DNA of 64,000 bases. Source: Phoenix dactylifera. Its lineage: Eukaryota > Streptophyta > Magnoliopsida > Arecales > Arecaceae. The stretch spans positions 16,812,129 through 16,876,128 of the forward strand of contig NC_052397.1 of assembly GCF_009389715.1 (NCBI RefSeq), given 5' to 3'. Shown here one piece after another: positions 10,224 through 22,275 of the stretch (position 1 is the first letter of the stretch; each line of letters starts with the position of its first letter). A program made the position numbers and the translations under genes. Under the pieces are notes generated by a model. That model searched no databases. It had not been told where the DNA came from and worked only from the letters and a program-made list of their open reading frames with translations.

Positions 10224-10581
10224 GTGTCGGCAATTTTCGGTCCAGCACCAAAATCTGCAGTGGGCTTGTATATAAGAAATGCCAGAGAAGGTAGTAACAC
10301 TGCAGAAGTTCGTCATCTTCAAGCAACTATTGAAGAGCTGAAGCAGAATCAAGAAAATTTGCAGTCTCAGCTTGCAAATATTTCATTTTTGTTACAGCGA
10401 TTTCTTCCTTCTCAGATAAATAATTATATATATTTGAATACTTTACATATTATCAATTATGATGTATGAGTTAATGTATCACATTATTCCTAACTTTTAA
10501 GGTTTCTTTTTTTTTGTAGATTCTTGATACTTCAAACGCTCGTAGAGATGATGATGATGGAGCTGAATCCCGTCCCTGATA
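10224..10581 (+). pseudogene. Remnant of a CACTA-encoded protein C-terminus
   Basis: One open frame (10224-10469) has a coiled-coil-like stretch (VRHLQATIEELKQNQENLQS) ending LLQRFLPSQ. After a probable intron, an acceptor TTTGTAG is followed by ILDTSNARRDDDDGAES and a stop. The Gln-rich coil plus acidic end resembles the tail of plant En/Spm-type transposases. The catalytic region is missing, so the element cannot move itself. Confidence 0.55.
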
Positions 10582-10837
10582 CCTTCTAGAATGTTTTTTA
10601 TAGAGTTTGATATGTATATGTTTCTTATTTTTCAAAGTACATTGTAATTCTAAACTTATTATATAAATTTAATCAGATATGACAATATAAATATTTCGAA
10701 TGATTTGAATGTTTGTGTCAATATAATGTAATACAGGTTTATATTGTTATAATGTGTGTTTTATGATATGCACTTGTATTTTTATTTTTTTTAAAAAAAT
10801 ACAAATTCGGACGCTTTTAAGCATTGGTAAAAATGGA

Positions 10838-11150
10838 TTTGCCGACGCTTTAAAGCGTCGGTGAAAGTTAGTATGCCGAAACTTTTATTTAATGTCGGCA
10901 AAAACGGGATTTGCCGACACTTTAAAGCATCGGCGAAAGTTTGGTTATGATTTGCCGACGCTTTAAAACGTCGGCGAAAACCCTGAGGTTCGCATCCATT
11001 TGGTATTCGCCGATGCTTTATAATTTTTGCCGACGCTTTTACGAAGCGTCGACAAAAACTTTTGCTACTCCGGTATCGCCGACGCTTCTGCGACGTTTTG
11101 ATTAGCATCGCCGGAAGTTTAGCCGATACTTATTAGCGTCGGTAAAGGTT
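10838..11150. repeat. Subterminal palindromic repeats of the CACTA element
   Basis: About eight inverted units built on TGCCGACGCTTT / AAAGCGTCGGC, spaced about 40-60 bp, with one-base variants (GCCGACACTTT, GCCGATGCTTT). Each can fold into a hairpin. Confidence 0.85.
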
Positions 11151-11189
11151 GTAAAAAGCGCCAAAAAAATGAGTTTTCCTGTAGTGCTG

Positions 11190-12215
11190 CTAGTGTCTTG
11201 TTCTTCAAACGGATTTGTGTGAAGGCTCCTGATTTGGCACTGGTTACTTGAAAGTGGTGCAAAGCAGTTACTAGCGGAGGAGTAGCGAGAGGCAGGCATT
11301 GGTCTTGGTTCCTGTTCTTTGGACGCCCCAGGTAAACCACTCTTAACTTCAATCTTATTAATCTACAACACAAAACATAGAATAAATCATAAGGAATCAA
11401 AAAATTTAATGACAAGATCCCAAGAATGAACCCGACATAACCCAGTCTGAATGGAATTGGTAGATTCAACTCATTCCAACAAAGTTGAAAATCTACTAGA
11501 TCTCATCGACATGACCAGTGAAAATAAGTATTAAAAAGTTAAAATCCAAAATGAGGTAAATCTTAACTCCTACATTGACTTTGTCTCTAGTCGTTCCACC
11601 AATTTTTTTCGATATGGAAAGTTACATCCGGTCAAAATCTCTCCTAAAAGGAAAAGTTATTATTAGATTGGTCCATTTTAGAATGTAAACGATGAAATTT
11701 GTTACTATTCGCTCACTGCACTGCACCCTTAAAGAGGTGGCTCCATCTTATAGAGCTTGAAAAGCTGTCTGATTTTTTTTTAAAAAAAAATCATCTTAAT
11801 CTAGTGTCGTACGGCTAATTTATAGCCTTCGGAAGTTTAGTACATGATGTAGCTCTCCGATGTGATGACTTGCTCCTAAAGCATGTCCAATCTTTTTTGT
11901 AATGTCCAAATTGATCTACATCGAGTCTGATGATCATTCTGGATCACTATCAAAAGGAACCAAGATTTTTATCTCGATCGAGATCTCGAGTTGTATGACA
12001 ACTTTGGATATAATATATGCAAAAGGCTTGGCCTATTTTCTCGATCAAGATAAATTGGTAAAATCCAAGATATTTGCTGACATGATATCATTCAAATCAA
12101 AAAATATTTTTTAATCACTTTTATGTCCTTAAATGGGATTTTTAATCAATAATTCTTTAAATTTTTTAATCATTTTATTTTTAAAATAATTATTCTTTAA
12201 TTAATTGTTATTTTT
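11190..12215. other. Non-genic stretch
   Basis: Contains the second copy (about 11350-11510) of the repeat also seen at 6640-6815. No gene was recognised in the remainder. Confidence 0.4.
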
Positions 12216-12950
12216 TTGAGATTTGCGCATTGGATGATCCAACGGTGTATTTGTACGAAGGAAGATGAATACTCCTTTGGTGCAAAAGATACAATCGCAG
12301 CCCAGCTTTGAACCCAACCTCTCATTTAGAAGACAAGTGGATTTGTTGCTTAGCTACAAACTTATTAAGGAGTAGATGGAGTTGTGCTATAGAAAATATT
12401 GTCAAGAATAGATCTGTTAAAAGACCATAATGGCAGTCTCATGTGAAGAGGATTTGGCTGGTTGTTTATGGACTCTTTGGTTGACAGTTTTTTGACCTCA
12501 AGTTTAACTAAAGTCCAATGTGGATAGAAAAACTTTCTAACAAACAATCTTGAGAGATCAAGCACCGTAGGAGCTGACAGATAAACCACATGCGATTATT
12601 TTATTCAAAAAGGAAAATAAATGGGATCAAAGCCACCCCACCACCTATCCACTCTGTCGGTACTTGAGTCCAGAACAGACCAAGCTTAATACTTGAAGTC
12701 TCAAAGGATTAGAGTTGTATCTTTCTTTGGATTATCCATTTGCCACTTACACATCTATGCTTATGAATGAATAATGGAGTTTGGAGTGCTTTGAGAGCTG
12801 TGCATTGGGTGATCTAATGGTGAATTCGTGTGAAGGAAGATGAATACTTTTTTCATGCGAAAGATGCAATCAAGACCCAGCTTTGAACCCAACCGAGGCA
12901 GAGGATTTGCTGGTACCTCTCGCTTAGAAGACAAGAGGATAAAATACTAA
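12216..12950. repeat. Tandem repeat block B, paralog of 1598-2205
   Basis: Two diverged units starting near 12216 (TTTGCGCATTGGATGATCCAA) and 12790 (TGTGCATTGGGTGATCTAATG), each followed by the CCCAGCTTTGAACCCAAC block seen in block A. It precedes the Pi21-like pseudogene just as block A precedes copy 1, showing that a segment of at least 2 kb was duplicated in the same orientation. Confidence 0.72.
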
Positions 12951-13129
12951 GAAAAAAACTTCACATTATAAAACATAAAATATTTCTTTCACACAATATT
13001 TCAAAAGAAAATGTTGCACTGAAATAACAATTTATTTCCACATTATTCTCCCATATATAAGTCTAACGTCCTTCACCATTATTATTGTTATTATTTTTTG
13101 GTAAAGGAAAAAAACGCATACACGAGATC

Positions 13130-13911
13130 ACACGACGGTACATGACGTTGAAGGATCCTTCTTAAGAATCAACTAGGATCCTCCGCGTTAGGTTCCACCA
13201 GAGGGCATTCGTGTACAACAAGGCACACATCCGCAGTTCCTTCTACAAGTGCCACACCAAGACCCTCCTTGGCACCCCCTAGAGCAGAGCACCCAGCACC
13301 AAACCTGACAAATTTGTGGTTGACACGGTCGTGGACATGGTGGTTTGCACGGTGTCGGACAGCACCATACCTGTGATAGGATTTATTTAGTAAATGTGAA
13401 AATAAAATGAAGGACCTCCGCTTGGGAATATGTGAAAACAAATATGCAATACAAATGATGATGTCGTTGTGCTAATATGAGTATTAAAAGAATAAGAAGA
13501 AAAAAAACGAAGGAACGAAAAAAAGAAAGAAAAGGCAAGCTCGAAACTTTCCTCCTCAACTGACATATTTAGAAATAATTTAACAATAATTGTGATCTTA
13601 AGCTAATAAAGAGAGGCTCAATAACTTATATCAAAGTTTAACATAGCCAGGTTAATCAAAACAAGAAAGAAAGAAAAGATTCAGGAGTGATGAAACGATC
13701 CGCCTCAAATAAGTTTTATTCTGATAAAAATATGATAGGGAACACCAAAGCTTCATGCTATCATTAACATATAACTGTAAGCTTTAGGAAAAAGATCATG
13801 ATATTATGAGATCCACAAGAGACATTAGTTAAAATCATCATGAGCTAGCCTTTCAAAATTACATAGAGAAGTGATTCTGAAGGGAGGAGAATTTGCAACC
13901 TTTTGCTCCAT
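13130..13911 (-). pseudogene. Pi21-like pseudogene (copy 2), HMA domain deleted
   Basis: Exon 1 survives at 13900-13911 (M-E-Q-K then GT), and the 5' flank matches copy 1. Exon 2, intron 2 and the first half of exon 3 are gone: near 13366-13372 the Cys-Pro linker of exon 3 joins directly to sequence that in copy 1 lies in intron 1 (TGTGATATGATTTATTTAG). The remaining exon 3 reads C-K-P-P-C-P-R-P-C and then a Cys/Gly-rich tail, but a TAA interrupts it before the end. The old CaaX position is still readable downstream, changed to C-T-V-V. The product cannot bind metal through an HMA domain. Confidence 0.85.
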
Positions 13912-14184
13912 TCCTAGATTGAAGCCAGATCCTAATTCTGGATGTGAGGTTTCGAGCGTAGTTGGCGGGGAGGGCAGGTTGGGGGTTGCCTTCTTTATAA
14001 CGCGAATGACCGACGGAAAAGAGGGAGGGGAGACTGTGACCTGGAACCTACCAGCAATAATTGGAGCATTTGAGAGGCTTGTCCGGTGGCTGGAATTGCC
14101 ATCACGCTAAGGGTAAAAATTTTCAGTGACTGTTTCTATCCAAACTATTGGAAAGGATTGAATCGAAGACTTGATGGTACTACG

Positions 14185-15058
14185 TGTTGGGGGAAAATAA
14201 ATCGCCCTGAAGCACGTGAGCAGATCGCCAGCACGTGACTGAAGGCGCTCGATCTCGAGGCACCCGACCTGAAGGCGCCTGACCTCAGAGCTCCTGACCT
14301 GGCGCCCGACCTCAGAGCTCCCGATCCGGCACTCGGCCAGACGCTCGACTCCCAGACATCCGACCTCAGCACCCTCGACCTCAGAAGTCCGACCTCGCCA
14401 CCCATCTGTTGCGGTCACATCCTTCTGCAGCTCGACCGGGGACCATGCCCTGCTACTGCTATCAACCATCAATGCGCATGGTCTCTGCTGATCTCCGGCT
14501 CACTCAACCATCAATGCGCATGGCCTCTGCTGATCTCCGGCTCACTCAACTATCAATGCGCATAGCCTCTGCTGATCTCCGGCTCACTCAACAATCAATG
14601 CGCATGCTATCTATGGATCTCAAGCTCTCCACGGCAAACAGCTGACCCGCTCGGCTACGTCCGATCAACCACAACAACTCACTGGCTCCAGCCTGATCCC
14701 TACGGCACTGCATTAATTCATACGATCGTGCATTAATTTATACGACATGCTCAATTATGACGGTAATCCGGTCGCCTCGTCACATCACAGGTAATCCAGT
14801 ATCCCTCTATAAAAGAGGAACCCCTTCATCCGAGGGGGGGTTGGACCCTGAAAACTTCCGAGACATATTTCCTCTCCTCCCATACATTTGCTCTCTCTGA
14901 CTTAGGCATTGGAGGGCCGGCACCGGAAACCCCGACCACCGGCTTTTTGCAGGTTCCCCGGAGGATGCCGACCGCCGACGGACCGCCACCCGCCATTCCC
15001 GCACTGGAGCTCCTCCTTCTCAGCCGACGGTCGCCCCCGGATCCAATTTCCAGCAACA
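14185..15058 (+). repeat. LTR of a Ty3/gypsy element (874 bp)
   Basis: Runs from TGTTGGGGG to CCAGCAACA, so the termini are inverted (TGTTG...CAACA). A TATA box (TATAAAAG, 14808-14815) lies inside. It is followed at once by a primer-binding-site-like GTTGGCGCTAAAGGAAGG and then by gag. It inserted close to the upstream end of the duplicated Pi21 block. No 3' LTR was found downstream. Confidence 0.75.
14464..14625 (+). repeat. 42-bp minisatellite within the LTR
   Basis: Three full units and one partial unit at 14464, 14506, 14548 and 14590, each containing CATCAATGCGCATGG-like and CTGATCTCCGGCTCACTCAA blocks. An exact 42-bp period with few changes implies recent expansion inside the U3-like part of the LTR. 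Confidence 0.9.
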
Positions 15059-15091
15059 GTTGGCGCTAAAGGAAGGGCCCGAGTCGTGGCC

Positions 15092-17079
15092 ATGAAGTTG
15101 AAAAGCAAAGGAGTCTCCAATGCCTCCCGGCGTCTCCCACCAAGTCCTGGACACTCTGTCCAGAATTCGCCATCTCCGGCTGATCCAGTTTCCCAAGTCC
15201 AGCCGGAACAGTTCAACATCCTGGTACAGCAGGTCCAAGCCTTGGCCGCAGCCGTCCAAGGCCTGCAACATGTGGAAGCCCCACTTATGCTGCCTCCGCA
15301 GGCCCAGGTCCAGCCAGTGCTTCCTCCAAACGGACCGGTGCCCCAAGGCCAAAACCTCCATGGCTCCTCGAGGGCCAACAATGAAGAGCGATGCTGTCGC
15401 CAAGGCTCAGCCCGGGCATCTCCCCGGAGAAAAGTGCCAAAGAGGAGCATAGACAGAAGGCCACATCTTTCGGAAACCGAGTCAGCCCCGGACCGTCGCG
15501 AGCCGGAGCAGACTACTGTGGCAATCCCCCAGGCTGGGGAGCTTGACAAGAAGGTCGAGAACCTTGAGCGCCAGATTGAAACGCTTCACAGCAGGAAGGC
15601 AAGGTGCGAGGGTGACCTTGAGTTTACCACCAAGTCCCCCTTCTCCCGCCAGATCGAGGATGAGCCGGTCCCACCGAGGTTCAAAATGCCCCAAGTGGAG
15701 CCCTACAATGGAACTACCGACCTCCTCGATCATTGGGAAAGTTACCAAGCCCTCATGGCATTGCAAGGGTCCTCGGAGGCTGTGCTTTGCAAGGCCTTCC
15801 CAGCGATTCTTCGGGGAACGGCTCGGCTTTGATTCTCTGGACTGAAGCCGAGCACGGTATCCTCTTTTGAGCAGCTCGGCAGGCAGTTCGCTACCAACTT
15901 TGCTGCCAGCCGGCGCCAGCGGCGAATATCAGATTCCCTCCTGGACATTAAACAGAAGAAGGGGGAATCCCTCAGAGAATATCTCGACCGCTTTACCGCT
16001 GCAATCTGGGAGGTCCGCGAGCTCGATCAGTCGATAGCCATGTCGGCACTAAAGACTGGGGCTCGCTCCTACATATTTCTCTTCTCTATTAAGAAGAGCT
16101 TTCCCGCCGACTTCACTAAAATGCTGGCCCGAGCTCGGAAGTATGCGAAGGCCGAAGAGGCTATCGCATCTAGGAGGGGCGCGACCGAGCAGGCCTCAAA
16201 GAAGCAGAAGAAACGCCGTGAAGAGCGCAGCCACCAGAGAAGCCAATCTCCCCGCCGAGATAAGAACCTCCCCCGGCTAAGGAGTCCACCGGGAGGTACG
16301 AGAACTACACTCCCATCAACGCACCCCGGGCCGAGATCCTAATGGAGATAGAAGGTCGGAACTTCTTCCGACCTCCACCCCCGATGCGGGATATAGGAGC
16401 CCGGCGCAACCCTAGGAAGTATTGCCGCTTCCACCGGGACCACGGCCACGACACGGAGGATTGTTTGCAGCTCTGAGACGAGATCGAGGCACTTATTTGT
16501 CACGGAGTACTCAACCGGTTTGTGCGGAACCGGCGTGAGGAAAGAAGGCCAGTGAAAAATGCCACACCGCCCGAAAATCCAAATGATAACGGGCTCATCG
16601 CCGGCACCATCAACACCATTGGAGGAGGAAACTCAGCTGAAGGACCAATCGAGGAAAGGACCCCTCCGAAGCGCCCGCGCACCTCCGAAGTCATCTCATT
16701 CTCAGACAAGGATATGGAAGGAGTTGAGACTCCTCATGATGACGCTGTGGTCATCTCCATGATTGTAAATAAGTTTGATGTAAAGCGTGTCCTAGTTGAT
16801 AATGGAAGCTCGGCAAATATTTTGTACTACCATGCCTACCAAAAAATGGGGTTAATGGAAAGCCAGCTTCGAAGAATGAATGCCCCGCTGGTCGGATTCA
16901 CCGGAGACTCGGTCCCGATTGAGGGCAAGGTTAGTTTTCTTGTCACAATCGGACTCGCCCTCCGAGAAAGTACTGTGAGGACGGATTTCCTTATGGTCCG
17001 TCTGCCTTCGGCCTACAACGCCATTCTTGGACGACCACGACTTAACGCTCTCCGAGCTGTGGTTTCTAATTCTGGCTAA
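15092..17079 (+). pseudogene. Ty3/gypsy gag-protease polyprotein, truncated
   Basis: The likely start is the ATG at 15092, just after the LTR and primer site. The frame carries a gag domain (FKMPQVEPYNGTTD, then after a TGA at 15830-15832 in place of the usual Trp, F-S-G-L-K-P-S and LGRQFATNF, LREYLDRFTA). A zinc-knuckle-like CxxHxxHGHDTEDC follows near 16420-16470. The retroviral-type protease has the catalytic VLVDNGSSANILY at about 16790-16830 and the conserved AILGRPRLNALRAVVS before an abrupt stop at 17079. RT, RNase H and integrase are missing. At least two in-frame stops are visible (15830, 16475 region). The layout fits the Tat/Athila type of gypsy elements, but the clade is inferred. 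Confidence 0.85.
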
Positions 17080-18180
17080 AAGGTTTGTGTTTTGCTTGCA
17101 ATTCTAATTCTTACGAGCTAAATATAGGTTGCAACTATAAATGCTCCATTTGATATTGCAATTGCAAAAATTGTTTCTTTTTTTGCTAGGGAAAAATTGT
17201 TTCTTTTTCATTGCTTATAATTGAAAATAACAAATACAATTGTGACTACTTAGTTTTATGGACCTACAATAGATAAGATAGCTCTATAATTGATTCAATA
17301 AGGTTGTCCTTTGAAAATAATAAACTTTTTACCTTGTATTATAGCATATTAATTATCATATAATTTTATAACTATAACAGAAAAATTAATAATATTACAA
17401 ATTACTATAATAATAATTGCTATAGTAATTATATCGATATATCACTACAAAATAATTTTCACTTAAATATATTTTTATAATCATGAATATTGATTTATAA
17501 TATATTATTTTAACAACAAATAATTATTGTACAACAAGAATCATCATGTTATAATAGAAACAACTAAACAAGTATGGCATGATCATAAAACAATAATTAT
17601 ATTATCAACATTATAACATTAATTATTACAGTAATATACTTTTAGAAAATGTCATATAATATTATAATAATTATATATTTTGTTATAATAATTTATATTT
17701 TAATAAAATATAGAATATTAAGTTTCAATAGTTGAAGAGAGGTGCAATATCTCTTTTGGAGATTTCTTCCAATTGCAACAAATTTTGTAATTAGAAATAT
17801 GATCAATTAATTTTGCCTATATTTTCAATTACAAAATTTAGATTCATGTTTTTAGTCCAAATGCAATTTGTAGTTGCAATTGAAAATATCTAAATAGTTG
17901 TTTTAGATGCTTGCAACTCAAATTCTATATTTGTAAATACACTATATCTGATAGCGGGCAAATGAGCAAACCCTTAGACAATCGACTATCAACTTGGTTA
18001 AAGGTTGCATCCCATGTTCAACAAAAAAAGGTCTCTCACATAAAGTAATCAAGGACATTTATAACAAATCCAGTAGAATTTATTTTGAATTTGATTTGCG
18101 CTGCTAGCTATTGTTAGACTTCTCATAGGCAGGGCTCTCTCAACCCCATGCTTAGAGAGAGAATCTCTTGGAAGCATTCT
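17080..18180. other. Very AT-rich stretch, possible MITE-like inverted repeat
   Basis: About 17100-17950 is strongly A/T-rich. Its ends share an inverted theme (ATAGGTTGCAACTATAAATG on the left; CAATTTGTAGTTGCAATTGAA on the right), so a long imperfect inverted repeat is possible. No target duplication was found and no gene is visible. Confidence 0.35.
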
Positions 18181-19990
18181 TCCCTTAGGCTCCTTGGTCC
18201 GTTGTGGCTAGGGAACCCCTATAGCACTTCCCCTTCTTGCTCTCCCCCCCAAGGTTTCTCTCCTCTATTCCTCCTCTGACCCGCCCCCAACCTTGTACCT
18301 TTCTCTTCCTCCTTCTCTTGCCCGTTTTCCCACTCCTCTCTCTCACACACAAACCAGCTAGGTGGTTTGAGTCTCCAATTCCTTCCCTCAGGGTTCCCCA
18401 TATGGTTTGAGGCCTAATTAGCCTGTTCAAATCCCGGGTGGCTCGCCTGGCCCGCTTGTGGTTGGAGAATTGTAGACGGGCCGGGCTGGGCCTGAAGTTT
18501 GAGCTCCCCATTAAATGGGCCGGGCTCAGGTTCACATCAACCTGGCCCAAGCCCGACCCAAGCCCGAGCTGCTGTCTCCTTCTTTCCTCGGCTCCTTGGC
18601 TCCTCACCTCCCCAACAGTCCACCCTCGACGCCTAATCCATGAGTGATGGGCCGTGGCCACCATGGTCCTCCTCCTTTGGCTACCTCCTCGGCACCCAGC
18701 CCCTCATGGGCTAGGTCAGGTCCAAGCATTGGGTCAACTTCTTCAACCTCGAGTCCTGCATTGTTGAGAACTTTGCCATTGCCTCCAGCAACCAAGGCTA
18801 CCCCGGCAGCATGTTCTTCGACTCCTTGTGCTTCGCAAGCACCATCAAGGCAAAGAACCGAATCTCTCATTCCCCAGCGTTGACGAATCCGAGCTGGGTT
18901 TTATGATTTTGAGGTAGAAATCCCCTCTGGTGCCGGCGATGGGGGAGAAGGGCTTCCTTGCAGCTTGCGGGATGGAGCTCAATCCTCCTTGGCGACGAGG
19001 TCACCGTGGTCTTCGGCTCCCCTCTTGTGAAACCGAATTGTAGCCTTGCCTCCCCTCTCTCTTTCCCCCCATATGTTGGTAGAGAACCTCAATATCCCAT
19101 CTCGTCCTCCCCATGCCGAATTCGTTGTGAGATATTGATACGCTGCCTCAGTTGGGGCAATGGAGCTCATGATGAACGTGGTTTTAATCTTATCATAAGC
19201 AGTGTTGCAATATAAAGTCTCATAGTAGGTTTTAGATTCATTCGCTTTCACTCCCAAAATCTTATCATTTGTCATTTCCTTTACCTTCACTTGCTTTGCT
19301 TTCTTTCTTCCCCGCCATCGTTTGGCGGATATGGCTGCCTATAGATTTGGATTAGAGAGCACGTACCGTTTGCTTTATACCTTAGCCTCCCACTCTTTCA
19401 AAGGAAAAGAAAAAATATTAGTCAAATTAGATTGTAACATCGAGTCTTTTTTTTTTTTAAAGTGACTACAATAATTTGTGGTTCCTTTGATCATGGAACT
19501 AGGATTGCAACCGGGATTGCGATCCAGCTGGTGGGAGGGATCTGTTCGTGGTGATTTGAACGGTGGCAGATTTGGGCGGAGGATGGAGCACGGGAGGGGG
19601 AGAAATTAGGCGTGGAGTTTTAGTTTTTAATTAGGACTTTTTTATTTTAATCCAGGTTTTTAATTAGTTACTTTATTAAAGCTGGCAAAAATACATTATT
19701 AACCGGCATTTTTAACTCGTATGGGCTAATCATACAATAAGAATATATTTCTATAACCAGCATTTCACCAAAAATTTTGGGTAAAATACAGTTCCGTGGC
19801 ATTTCCCAAAAATACCAGAAAATAATATCGCTAATTCAATGGATTTCACAAAAGACCCAGTAATTTGATTTAAATGCGGGCTAAACAAGCATTTTCCAAC
19901 ATTTTTTGAAAAATATCACTAAAATAATGTTAGGGATTCCTAATTTTGTTGTAATGTGCTTAAAAGCAGACTCCTTGCTTACTCAACTTA
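18181..19990. other. GC-rich then AT-rich non-genic stretch
   Basis: 18181-19320 is GC-rich with broken frames. One broken plus-strand frame near 18720-18850 reads sensible-looking protein (for example HWVNFFNLESCIVENFAIAS) but contains stops and was not recognised. 19320-19990 holds nothing recognised. Confidence 0.35.
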
Positions 19991-22275
19991 TTTGTGTTTA
20001 GTCTTTGCATGAGAATTGGCCTAGTAGGCCTATTCTGGACTGAAGTTGGCAGGCCCAACCGACTTCAGTTAAGAACTTCAAAAAAAAAAGGGAGAAAAAG
20101 GATCGGAATAAAGGAACCGCATTCCTCTACCCGATCTCCTATTCATTGGAGATATGGCCGCAGAGAACGGTCGACGTGATCTCCGCGGGGCTGGTGCCAA
20201 TGGCTGCCAACCGTTAGGGTCACTCCAACCGGCGAACGGCTGGCGTTATCACTGTTATATCGGACTTATCCTTTTCAAAAACCTTCTTTCAAATTCCCCT
20301 CATCCCCCACGACGGACCATCTCCGAGCCCCCTCCTCCCTTTCTTCCTTTTCTCCGGTGGCCGTCGTGCCACCACAGCCAAGTGTTGTCACCCGAAGTCT
20401 CGTCCTCACTCTATTTTTTCTGTTGCTCTGTTTTTTTGTTTTGAGACCTATTTTACCAAAATCTGCTAAAATCTACTACTGCAATTGAGTGTTGCCACCA
20501 CTACAGTTCATGGAAGAGCTTCTTTCCACCTTCTTGCTTCTTCCTTGCCATCGAGGCAGCTTGGGGTGCTGCCACTCTTCGCTTCCCTTCTCTAGTTTTG
20601 GCCATGCGACCCATTTCCACCAGCCACCATCGCCTCCGGCTGGCCATTGACCCCCCTACCACCACAACTTGGCTGCCACCACCGTTCCTTGGTCTCATCT
20701 CTCCTCTTCCCTCTATTTCGTCTCATTTTCTTCTTCTTCTTATTTCTTCTTTTCTCCCCATTTTGTCCTTATTTATTTATTAATTTAAAAAAAAAACTGA
20801 TTTCTCTTGGGCTTGTGGATTAGATGCAAGGATGGCCCGTGCTATTAACAACCAAGACCAAATTCCTGATTGAACCCAGACTAAAATTCTCTCTCTTCAG
20901 TTTACAATGAAGGTTGGTATTTTGATTGGAAGTTAACTAGTAAATCTCGAAAATGTTGGTGGTTTGAATAATTTTTGGGTTGGTTAGAAATAGCATCGCT
21001 TTGCTTTGGAAAAGTTTGTGATGGTTTTTCTTATCAGGAGAATTTCGTTGTCAAAGAAAAAGATGGTATTTTTGATTCTTGATTGATTAGGTTATCATTA
21101 TATTATTTCATTATTAGGTTCTCCTATCTACCATGCAAAGAAAATTTCTAGCAACTGAAGTCTATGATTACTGGAATGTTGGTTCTAGCATTAATTGATC
21201 TCGAATTTGAATATTTTATTATGAACCTTTTTTTTTCTCTTAGATTTTTAGCTTATGCTTTTGAAAGAATTTGAGTATAATTATCAATCTTGAAGAATAT
21301 TTTATGCTCAAATGCTCTACGATGGATAATGTGCTATAATTTATGATCTTGTGATAGATCAATTAAATTAACATTAGTTGATGTTTTGACAAAAAAAATC
21401 TTGTTGATTGTGGTAATTAGTTTATTATATTTGATTGTGGTATTTATTTTATACTTAATTACATGGGTCAGGCATGTTATTATTACAATAGTATTTATTT
21501 TAAAAAATATGTATTATGTTATGAAATTTAGATAATATAATTAGATAAATTAGGAAATTTGTTTAATATTTATGTACTCTCAACACGGTTATGATCTAGC
21601 CCCTCCAATGCCCTATCAACTTATAATATGAGAAACTGATTTCGACACCAAACTACCGGTGATTAGAATAGTGACATCTGGTACTTTGTGCATCCTGTAA
21701 ATGACCCATGCCACTAAGTTATGTAGCCATAGCTTGATGTTGGACTTTAGTATCAGTTTATAAAAATAATAATAAATTTTAAAAGATATATATGTATTAT
21801 TTAAAATTTGATTTATTTTCAGTAATTATCATGCTATTTAATTATTTAATTTGTATGCGTAGACCCCATTTTGTGGTGTTATGTTACTTACTGAGTTAGT
21901 ATAGCTCATTACTTTTTCTTTTTTTTCTTTTTCAGATCCTGAATCATAATTGATCGGAACTTGGGGAATTATGCTAGATCTTCTGAAGATATTCGCAATT
22001 ACCGAAGTTCTAGTTTAGACTAGTTAGACTACTTTGGTTTGAACAATTTTTTTTTGATTTGAATAATAATAAATAGTCAGCATATTTTTCTTATGTGACA
22101 ATTGAATATAAGAATGATTTGTTTAGTTCTTGATTAAATAATTTTTTAAAAATCGAAGAATTATTATTATTTCTTTGAGATAATATGATTTAATCAGTGA
22201 TATTGCATGCTCGTATGGTCCGCTCTATAGGTATGCAGCGTCTGTTGTGCTCTAGGTTCGAGGTGTAACACTTTG
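19991..22275. other. LTR-like sequence without clear ends
   Basis: C/T-rich tracts followed by an AT-rich stretch, and a phrase near 21880-21920 (TTACTGAGTTAGTATAGCTC) resemble the interior of long gypsy LTRs. The run ends at GGTTCGAGGTGTAACA near 22269, which could be an LTR terminus, but no matching start or target duplication was found. Confidence 0.3.

Larger units (their letters stand above)
10168..11186 (+). mobile_element. Non-autonomous CACTA (En/Spm) transposon
   Basis: A 1,019-bp element starting CACTACAAGAAAA and ending TTTTCCTGTAGTG, with the 3-bp target duplication CTG on both sides (10165-10167 and 11187-11189). The right subterminal region (about 10800-11150) is packed with palindromic GCCGACGCTTTAAAGCGTCGG-type units, and a shorter one sits near the left end; such arrays are the usual transposase-binding regions of this superfamily. 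Only the tail of a transposase-related gene remains inside. Confidence 0.92.

Noticed and set aside
14902..15549. 215-codon minus-strand frame
   Set aside because: It is the antisense shadow of the gypsy gag region and LTR.
19928..22269. A 2.3-kb solo LTR from TGTTAGGG to GTGTAACA
   Set aside because: The termini do not match well and the flanking five bases differ (AATAA and CTTTG), so the limits cannot be supported.
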